A stretch of 64,000 nucleotides of DNA, from positions 325,202-389,201 of the forward strand of contig NMRB01000292.1 in the NCBI GenBank assembly GCA_002633025.1, given 5' to 3'. Below the pieces are notes generated by a model. That model saw nothing but the letters and a program-made list of their open reading frames with translations. It was not told where the DNA came from and searched no databases. The first letter of the stretch is position 1. Each line of letters opens with the position of its first letter. Source of the stretch: Notospermus geniculatus (taxonomy: Eukaryota > Nemertea > Pilidiophora > Heteronemertea > Lineidae). This document shows, in pieces, positions 56,898 through 64,000 of the stretch. Both the position numbers and the translations under genes were made by a program.

Positions 56898-57354
56898 CTC
56901 CCATCTCTACCTTTAGCCCCGGAAGTTGGCAGGGTGTCTCTTTTCAAATTCTATTTCAAAAGTCAGCTGACTTGACCAGTCAGAAGCAGGTATCGATTGC
57001 TGCGAGGTTGACCTACATAATCAACCTCGTAGTGGGATTGTCTCTGATTGGTCAGTATATAAATAGGAATGACGGCATCAGCTGAATTGTGAATTTGAAA
57101 TTTAGTTGAGCACAACGCAGCATCGAATTCGAAGAATGCGTGGTGGCCTATTTTGGTTAAACTCCCTACGCAGTTGTGTATCGCGCCCCCTTCGGTTACT
57201 CGCTCTCCACGTGGAGAGCGAGTAACCGAAGGGGGCGCGATACACAACTGCGTAGGGAGTTTAATTTTGGTGTGCGCGAGACTGTTTGACTTCGGTAATA
57301 GAATTTGAAAAGGGACACCCTGCCAACTTCCGGGGCCCAAGGTAGAGATGGGAG
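56898..57354. mobile_element. 457-bp inverted-repeat element, CTCCCATCTCTACCTT ends
   Basis: Terminal arms of about 60 bp: CTCCCATCTCTACCTTTAGC, CCCGGAAGTTGGCAGGGTGT and TTTTCAAATTCTATT with complements. TA precedes (56896-56897) and follows (57355-57356). Comparison with the uninterrupted tandem unit at about 56000 (CCATGATGGTATGACAAAGC) supports insertion at TA. The 146-residue minus frame at 57196-57636 crosses its edge and is not a gene. Confidence 0.82.
57157..57264. repeat. 108-bp perfect palindrome without spacer
   Basis: Two arms of 54 bases are exactly complementary and meet at CTCCAC|GTGGAG (57210/57211). The outermost bases are TTAA on both sides. TTTTGG directly flanks it (57151-57156, 57265-57270). 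It sits inside the 457-bp element. Either a 6-bp TTTTGG duplication or a TTAA target would make it an insertion of its own. Confidence 0.93.
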
Positions 57355-57837
57355 TATGACAAAGCGCCTGCGCAAAATGGTCCCGTCACTTGCATTTCGC
57401 AACAAGTAGGCCAGAATAACGATGTCTGAAACGGAGTCTGCACCACAGGAATCAGATTTTCTCATCAAGGATGTCCACTGATCGGAATACAACATTAGAA
57501 GCACCCGCATCGTGTTGTATTCTATTGATGTCTTGATGAATTCAAACAAGCCCAGTAACGGAATTAGTGTATCAGCTGTGTGGAGTCTGATTGCCAGGGA
57601 ATTGGATTGGTTTGTTTCTCTGATGCACTGAATCAAGAGTGTAACAACCTCCTCGAGTAGAATATCCGATCAATCGCGGTGGACATGTTTGACAAGCAGC
57701 GTACGAATGAGGCAAAAATCTTTACACGCATCTTGTACGCATCATGCACTTGAAATACGAACACCTCAGTGTGAGAATCATATGCAGATTAAGGTGACGG
57801 ACCTCCCGTAAAGGATTTATTCTTATAGATTCTGATT

Positions 57838-57990
57838 TAGAATTGGAATTAGAACAACATTAGTTTATTGAAACAAAAGGCCTCGGGGTAAAAAAGATCA
57901 AGATATATGTCATGATTCTGATTTGGTAGAAGACTATACTACATGTACATGAATAGAATAGAAAAAATGAGATGGTAGGCTACCGTAGAC
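57838..57990 (-). repeat. Possible second LINE 3' end
   Basis: TAGTTTATTGAAACAAAAGG with CCTCGGGGT parallels TATTTATTGAAATCACAAAC with CCTCTAGGGGT at the 3' end of the LINE at 56080. A GATTTAGAATTGGAATTAGA tail precedes it. The coding part is not recognised, so this is probably a heavily 5'-truncated copy. Confidence 0.4.
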
Positions 57991-58703
57991 CTATGTATGA
58001 AATGTAAAATGTAAAAAAGACCTGCATACAATTTTACACATGATTTAATTAATGAATTAACGCACCCTACGATTTAAAAGAACTGAGATCATGTCTCAAG
58101 CTAAAACTGTGGAGCATGTACTGGTTAGCGTAAGAGCATGAATTGCTCACGATGCGAGTCGGGCATTTAATATAGTTAATCGAAGGCGAATCTCAGGCTC
58201 CTTCGAAGTTCCTATGGATTTCGTTTTGATTTTATTTATGCGATAGTTTTTCTTGCTGTTCGTAGCCTTCAGTACTTGGTTAACTAAGACCCCTTGTACC
58301 AAAAATTGCAAGTTGACAGTAACGGCGGTCAATATATCGCCAAACGCACAGAACGCAAGATTCTGAAAACTGGATTACGTTATTTACACGTTGGAACATG
58401 TGATTCTGATCACAATACATCAAAGTGTGAAAAAACACAGCTCCTCGCCCTTATCTGTGGCTAAGCAGGAAGGTAAGCTTGGGTAATGTCATGTAGTGGT
58501 ATCTTGTTAGCAGCTTTCCGCCGACACACATTGGTCATCACGAAAACTATGACAAAAAAAGGGGAAAAAACCATCTGAATATGGCTGCCCTGTGGATATT
58601 GGATACAACAGCGCTACAACACAATCATTTCGCAGCCTAATTGACCTATGGACCCTTTAGCATGGCCCAGCAGAGATAAATATTTGGTACAATGGAGGTT
58701 ATA

Positions 58704-58799
58704 GACCTTTCCAACAAAGATGGCGGTCTAAAAGTTCTCACGACACCATATCGATATGACGCCAAGTAAACTAAGCTACCATCTTTGTTGGAAAGGTCC
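58704..58799. mobile_element. 96-bp hairpin, GACCTTTCCAACAAAGATGG arms
   Basis: GACCTTTCCAACAAAGATGG pairs with CTACCATCTTTGTTGG and AAAGGTC. The inner half is less well paired. One arm of this family also occurs at 11863-11883. Confidence 0.78.
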
Positions 58800-58822
58800 A
58801 TACTCTCTAACCAGAGAAGACA

Positions 58823-58984
58823 ACCAGCAGTGCAGACACTGTGAATGACAGATATATGTAATGTAAATCTTTTTCCTATTGGCCATTGAAATGTATTAGT
58901 ACATGTATTTACGTCGGCCAATAGGACTGGGCGTAAGATTTGCTTCACATGAACTGTCATTCACAGTGCCTGCACGTTGCTGGT
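58823..58984. mobile_element. 162-bp foldback, ACCAGCAGTGCAGACACTG arms
   Basis: ACCAGCAGTGCAGACACTGT with GAATGACAG and CTATTGGCC pairs with GGCCAATAG, CTGTCATTCACAGTGCC and TGCACGTTGCTGGT. Confidence 0.78.
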
Positions 58985-59828
58985 GGGACGTTTTAATGGG
59001 TAGAACTGAGTAGTTCCAATGCTAGCCAAGTTCATACAATTATGTGTATTTGTACATCGTCATTGCGTCAATAATGAATTACTGCACGCTTCCTGGAACG
59101 TGATTTCAGATCCGTACGACAGCCTCATTTCCCAATTAGCAACGAGATCGAGGTACGACTTGCAACCTGTTTTGCCAATCATGAGGAAAATGACCAATAA
59201 TTAGCATACGTGTACTCAGGAATAGGTCAAGGCAGAAATCATGTATGGCCGATCGAGGTGTTCGATGGTCGGTCGAAGCTAGTGAAGGACGTGTGTTTGT
59301 TTGAGCATTACTAGTAATCAGCTAAGCACAGATGCATCGGCCAACTTCATGGTTACCAGCGAAAACAACTGGCTCGCTTCTTCAAATTTATACATTGGGT
59401 TGACAAATAGCAACGTTTTTCGAACATGAAGGATTTGACGTCACTTAATCGTCAGCAGTACATACATGTACGTATAGGGAATGCATTTGTTGAGTTGTGG
59501 AGGTCAACTGTTCTTGTGTTTGACGAACAGAAAATAAACAAGCCTAATGGCAATAATGGTTCGCTGGCGTAAGGGGAATTGAATTACCTTTGAGGTGGAT
59601 GAAAGTGTGGCTGGTATGCACTATGGATATACAGTAGCCTACAACGAACCACGACCCACCCATGGATGGATCTTCGATATGAAACAAACGATGTGACCAT
59701 GTAAATCGCACTGCTCTGTCTCCATGTTACATGTACGTGACGTAGCTTGGTACCATGCACTGGCCTACTCCAGATGACATTGTGAATATCCGGCAGTCAA
59801 CGCCACCATCGAGAGGAACCAGGGCACA
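58985..59828. other. Non-coding sequence, no feature seen
   Basis: No gene or repeat recognised; one TACATACATGTACGTA near 59458. Confidence 0.5.
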
Positions 59829-60028
59829 CTAGAGGCAGCTTTTTAGTGCATATATTGGTATGATTAACAGAGAATTGATGGCATGAGGATCCAACTTAGG
59901 CATCATTTTTAAGTAAAATTTCATCAATGTCAAAATATGATCCACAGTTCATGAGTTCGTGGTTACTAGCGCCACCTGTTGTATAGTCGCAGTACTGTTA
60001 GTAGCCCAATAGCTAGCTGCCTCTAGAG
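59829..60028 (+). mobile_element. CTCTAGAGGCAG-ended element, + copy
   Basis: A 200-bp element with ends CTAGAGGCAGCTTTTTAGTG and AGCTGCCTCTAGAG. Body blocks AGGATCCAACTT, AAGTAAAATTTCATCA and GTTACTAGCGCCACCTGTTG are found inverted at 61705-61920. Confidence 0.7.
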
Positions 60029-60744
60029 TCCCTTTGAAACCTTTACTCTTTGGTCGTGGCCGATAATTTTGCCTATATTTCATGGCTAGTAAATATTCAG
60101 GAAAACACACGTCCGGCGAATCTTCATTGCCCCTCCGTCACATCTTCGGTTAGTTGCTGTCCCAATAATCACCACAATCGCCATAGGTTGACAACCAAGC
60201 TCATCAATAATTGTCATGTTGACCATGATAACATCTACAATGGGAGACACGATGGTTGGTGATGTGTACCTCCTGATAGTTCCCTCTGCCATCCGCTTTA
60301 TCTTATCGAAGCTATTCAAGATAAACAGTCTGCTTCCTACTCGGTGAGAAACTAACCGGTGTTTGGGGTGATCAATGTGCACTATCCGTCAATTATGAAA
60401 TGAAGTATTCTCCCGGGAGGCTGAAGTAGCCATCGGCACGAGCTTCTCTGCTCGGTCCATCAAGCTGAGAATGAATGAACTCGGTGAAGGAAAACTAAAT
60501 ATACTTTGCCGGTGGTACATCGTACCAGTCAGCCTCCTGCGATTACAGAGAGCTATGGTGTTAAGGACACCCCGGTTATCGCCCGGTTTCACGCCCTTTG
60601 TGGAACCTTTTTAACCGGCATGTTCGTTTCCACCCTTCCTTTTTAATGTGGCGCTGGGTGTTCAAAGCTAACGGAGAATGAGGAAATGCTGAGCTTCAAA
60701 TGACCACACAAAGAATACGGTCATAGTTGACTGCAGTGCTTGAA
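60029..60744. other. Non-coding sequence, no feature seen
   Basis: Frames at 60050-60262 (+) and 60086-60382 (-) overlap each other and show no domain. Confidence 0.5.
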
Positions 60745-60876
60745 TGGGGACGCTAGCTCAACAGAGGGCAGCACACCGAAACCCGGTCCTAACACAATGG
60801 ACTCCTTTTGTGTGGGAAATTGATCAGGACCGGGATGTCAGTTTCATTTCAATAGTTTTAACCACTAGTGACACCT
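60745..60876 (+). repeat. Dispersed repeat, inverted relative to 27738-27876
   Basis: AGAGGGCAGCACACCGAAAC, CTTTTGTGTGGGAAATTGAT and CAGTTTCATTTCAATAG match the complement of 27738-27876. Roughly four in five bases agree by eye. Confidence 0.7.
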
Positions 60877-61704
60877 ACAAATGTATTGAAAAAGTCGGCC
60901 ATCGTCCCCATTCCTTTGATGGTGTCAAAAAGGGAAATGTTGGCTCCAAAATTAGCTAATGATTTATAGGAAGGGTCTATCGTGTAGGACGATGTACGTA
61001 CTGTAATCGCAGCCGAACAAAATCTAGGTAAAATGTGCGTCTTTACTATTTAATGATGGTAATCCGAGAATGGACGGGATTTCTGATGGACACCGATCCA
61101 TTTTATGTTGTTATTCAGCATCGGATTTGCAAAGAAAATGTATTTCCAACATCCGCAACAAGCAGCGACTTTCTGTGAACGACACCTGATCCGCTTCACC
61201 ATTTCTGTTGGCATAATAAGCCTACGCAATGTGACAACAGTGGTATTCGTACACAGGGGAAGCAATAGGAAATTAAAGTACAGGCGTCCATAGTTATTTA
61301 TGAGCGCTGACTTGTTGGTTGCCATGGCTGACTAATAAATAGAGACTGTTTCACACCATTTCTGCAGCGCACCACTCCTATATCTTGCTTGCTAACAAAA
61401 CACTGTGAATCGGATACGTGTACACAGCAACGTACGGGTTTACACAGTGCTTTCCGACAACTTAGCCAAATACACGTACATTGTACAGTACGTTCATGTA
61501 GAGTACATGTACTCTCTCAGCTGAGGCAATTGTACGAACCCTCAGTTATGCTCAATTAGGCGGCCAATCAGTCGGAAACAAAAATGTTCTGTGCAGAAGT
61601 GTTATATCACTTTTGGTGAGTGACTATCGCAATAGGAGTACAGAGCGGTTGTGTACGCTGTAGCGTGATACTGTATTTTTTGTGTACTGTCCACTGTTCA
61701 ACAG
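60877..61704. other. Non-coding sequence, no feature seen
   Basis: Overlapping frames at 61050-61325 (-) and 61105-61293 (+) are not recognised. TACATGTA motifs occur near 61500. Confidence 0.5.
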
Positions 61705-61920
61705 TTTGGTCTTAAAGGGACTAACAAAACTGCCACTATACAACAGGTGGCGCTAGTAACCATGAACTCATGAATTGTCACTAGTGAATTGTGGATCAAA
61801 TGTTGACAATGATGAAATTTTACTTCAAAAATGATGTCCAAGTTGGATCCTTATACCACCAATTCCGTGTTAGTAATCATAATCAATATACATTACACTA
61901 AAAACTGCCTCTAGAGGACC
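61705..61920 (-). mobile_element. CTCTAGAGGCAG-ended element, - copy
   Basis: Inverted relative of 59829-60028: CAACAGGTGGCGCTAGTAAC, TGATGAAATTTTACTT, AAGTTGGATCC, ending ACTGCCTCTAGAGG. The neighbouring TTAGTAATCATAATCAATATA block keeps the match to the other end. Confidence 0.68.
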
Positions 61921-62020
61921 TTTAAAAGAAAGTACTATCTCAATTTTGCTGCTCTTGATAAAGCTGCCTCTAGAGGACCTTTAAAAGAAAGTACTATCTC
62001 AATTTTGCTGCTCTTGATAA
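61905..62020 (+). repeat. Two-copy tandem repeat, 59-bp unit
   Basis: CTGCCTCTAGAGGACCTTTA with AAAGAAAGTACTATCTCAAT and TTTGCTGCTCTTGATAAAG is followed at once by a second copy, identical over about 57 bases. It overlaps the end of the 61705-61920 element. The identity points to a very recent duplication or an assembly artefact. Confidence 0.9.
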
Positions 62021-62419
62021 CAATTACAATAACAATTACAAGACGACCTCATCGGAATCAATACGATCAATACTCTGACTTATTTATTGTTATCAATAAT
62101 CTGATTGATCTCGTTGGGTGTTGCTATTTGTGAATTAGATACGTATCGATAGGTAAAGGAGTACTTTGGGTTTTGTTCACATGTAGTACATTTTGTATAC
62201 GGATACATGTACTGTATGCGTGTTAAAGCGCCACTCTCTGCATTAGGTTTTCTATCTCGTGGCGGCCGACGTGACCTTTGACCTTTAGGCAACCTCGTTT
62301 AATATAGGTTAGATGCGATCAATGTATACCCCGTCCTACCAGAGCGCCAATTGGTGGCGGCGAGGTTGATCATAATCAGTGTCCGGACCTTTCAATGCAT
62401 GCTCGACAAGACTGTTCAA
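62021..62419. other. Non-coding sequence, no feature seen
   Basis: No gene or repeat recognised beyond an AACAATTACAATAACAATTACA run at the start. Confidence 0.45.
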
Positions 62420-62575
62420 AACCATCTAAGTTACCAATTAGGCATTGAGACTGTGTTTGCTACACATAAAGTGAAAGAATGAGTTGAAGCATAGTAACTA
62501 ACCTGGTGAAGGTTAGTCACGCTATAGGCCTAACAGCAAGTGATGAAAAGGATGGCGACCATTTTTGTCAGCTAA
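62420..62575 (+). repeat. Dispersed repeat, also at 13080-13260
   Basis: AAGTTACCAATTAGGCATTG, AATGAGTTGAAGCATAGTA, AAGGTTAGT and GTGATGAAAAGGATGGCGAC match the series at 13080-13260 in the same orientation. Confidence 0.55.
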
Positions 62576-63183
62576 GGTTTCGACATAGTATCAGTCAAGC
62601 CTAGTTTTTACCACTGGCTATGTATGGGTTGGACAGGACACCAGTCTTGTCAAGGTGGGGAGTCATACCTCTTTTATACAGAGGAGGCACTTTAAAAAAT
62701 ACTAGTGTATCACAAACTGATTTACAGGACTCTGGTTCAAATTATTTTTCTCAATCTCTTGAAACAGTGTTTTCCGTCTATACATGTATGTACTACCATA
62801 CCATATGTAATAGTGTCTCTGGTATCTTCACCAGAAACGTGGTAGAACTGCATGTACGTTTCAGTCAATGCCAAGGAAACCGCACGAGACTTAATTCAAT
62901 TAATAACTGGACAGAACGATAAGGATATCAGGTTTTTCTGTCAATAATCAGCCGAAAATCTAATTAAGGTTATTTACACTCGTTGAGTGTGCGGAACACA
63001 AGACGCTTTCATTTGATGTACTCCTTGTTATTTGCCTTATCTCGAACGGACAGGGACCAAACATGCCGAACCCGAATTCATCAGGTGTCATAATGACGTT
63101 CAAGCAAAAGATCGCTAAAAGTAATTTACACCGTATTGTGCCTTTGTAGAAGGAATTTTCACACGCTAAAGGACCGTTTCTAC
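62576..63183. other. Non-coding sequence, no gene supported
   Basis: Frames of about 100 residues at 62620-62922 (+) and 62960-63265 (-) have no recognised domain. Confidence 0.5.
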
Positions 63184-63536
63184 GACAACGTTTCCCGCCG
63201 CGTTTTGCGGTTTTCGCGCTCGTAGAAAAAAAGGTTCCCGAAAAATCACTTAGGGATTTTTTCACAGGCAGAAAATATGCAGCCCTACATGTAAAAATCT
63301 TTTGAAAAAGCGCAAGGGATCTTCATCATCGAAGTTTTCTGAAAACCCTAAAGGATTTCTGAAGAACCTATACGGGGGTTCCTGGAAAACATTTGGTAAA
63401 GATTTTTTTCTAGGAATCCCATAAGGTTGATTCTTCAGAAATCCTAGATTTTTCAAAAAACCTTTAAGAATTTTTGTAAATTATTCCAGTGAAAACCGCA
63501 GCACTCACCGCAAATCGCGGCGGGGAAACAACGCTG
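63184..63536. repeat. Imperfect inverted repeat around a CCTTAAGGA-like simple region
   Basis: ACAACGTTTCCCGCCGCG with TTTTGCGGTTTTCG is mirrored by GAAAACCGCAGCACTCACCG with AATCGCGGCGGGGAAACAAC. Between them TTTCTGAAAACCCTAAAGGA / TTTCTGAAGAACC / TTCAGAAATCCTAGAT motifs repeat in both directions. Probably a decayed foldback. Confidence 0.5.
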
Positions 63537-64000
63537 TTATTGGAAACGGGGCTTCACGTATACGAGTGAGTGAGTTAACGGTACAATGCCATAACTTGGT
63601 TACCGATGAAAAATCAGGTTTCCCAGCAACATTGCCATGTCCAGTTGCCGCGGCGACAACGACTGATTACACCGGATACCGGCCCTGATTTATACACCGA
63701 TCTTATATCACATTCTCGGCAGATCTCACCTCTTTACCCATGACGCATTAGACACATATAGAGAAACGAAACTCTAGGTGAAATCTTTGGCGTCTAAAAT
63801 GTGTTCCGCGTCGATATCGGAAAGCCGTCTCCATTCAAGACATGGTTTTTAAAACTCGCTTCTCAATATCCATTAACTCAATAGAGAATTATTTTTTTGC
63901 CTGGCTGTCGGCTTTGATCTTCGTCTCTGTAACCACTCGTAGGTTAATCACCCCATTCATAGGTGTAATAGTAAGCTTCTTCGGTTAGGCAACGAAAACG
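63537..64000. other. Window end, no feature seen
   Basis: No exon of the kinase or repeat was recognised up to the window edge. Confidence 0.45.

Larger units (their letters stand above)
55683..57400 (+). repeat. Diverged tandem repeat, about 165-bp unit, split by insertions
   Basis: Units starting near 55683, 55853 and 56014 share GACCTTGGGGTAATGTTTCG-like, GTTGGTGAAAGAGAATTC-like and CAAGCCATTTCGAAG...GAAGCACG...AGAGCAATGTAAACT blocks. The third unit is interrupted at GTTG (56080) by a LINE fragment and resumes at TTGTGCTCAAGG (56821). It is interrupted again at 56898 and resumes at TATGACAAAGCGCCTGC (57355). The repeat therefore acts as an internal reference for both insertions. Confidence 0.8.

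Noticed and set aside
49131-64000. Third PKG exon (phosphate-binding cassette, FGELA-type motif)
   Set aside because: Looked for by eye in + frames; nothing matched. A short or diverged exon cannot be fully excluded without a profile search.

Overview
The window is nuclear DNA from an animal, most likely a marine invertebrate. It has spliced coding exons, long AT-rich non-coding stretches, very dense inverted-repeat transposons, an assembly gap, and over-use of the palindromes TACATGTA and TAGGCCTA. By eye that base style suits an echinoderm or another marine deuterostome, but the species cannot be fixed from this window alone. There is no bacterial, organellar or viral gene organisation.

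Only one host gene is supported: the 5' part of a cGMP-dependent protein kinase (PKG, PRKG1-like) on the + strand. Exon 1 (coding 28789-29189, or from an in-frame upstream ATG at 28678) encodes a possible myristoylation signal, a leucine zipper and the autoinhibitory segment. Exon 2 (48964-49130) starts the first cyclic-nucleotide-binding domain. The two join in phase across a 19,774-bp intron. The rest of the gene (remaining cGMP sites and the kinase domain) must lie beyond 64000.

Region by region: 1-675 holds an AACAC/GTGTT repeat. 676-8310 is a direct tandem duplication (copies of 4.2 and 3.4 kb) whose copies differ by two transposon insertions and one deletion, so each serves as the other's empty-site control. 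8897-10169 is a second tandem duplication of about 0.64 kb. 10170-28600, upstream of the kinase, holds hairpin elements, Tc1-like palindromes, tRNA-derived SINE pieces and the first full members of a foldback family with 3-bp ATT/AAT target duplications. The large intron (29190-48963) continues the same pattern, with a 36-bp minisatellite close to exon 2. 49131-64000 (the next intron) carries nested hairpins, a LINE fragment broken by a small TA-flanked element, a 108-bp perfect palindrome inside a larger inverted repeat, and inverted pairs of dispersed repeats.

Apart from the LINE fragment I see no transposase, integrase or reverse transcriptase, so nearly all these elements are non-autonomous and depend on enzymes encoded elsewhere. 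The most interesting material is the foldback elements: their target-site duplications can be read directly, in two cases against an empty site a few kilobases away. Coordinates of inverted repeats were read by eye and may be off by a few bases. Identities were not computed.
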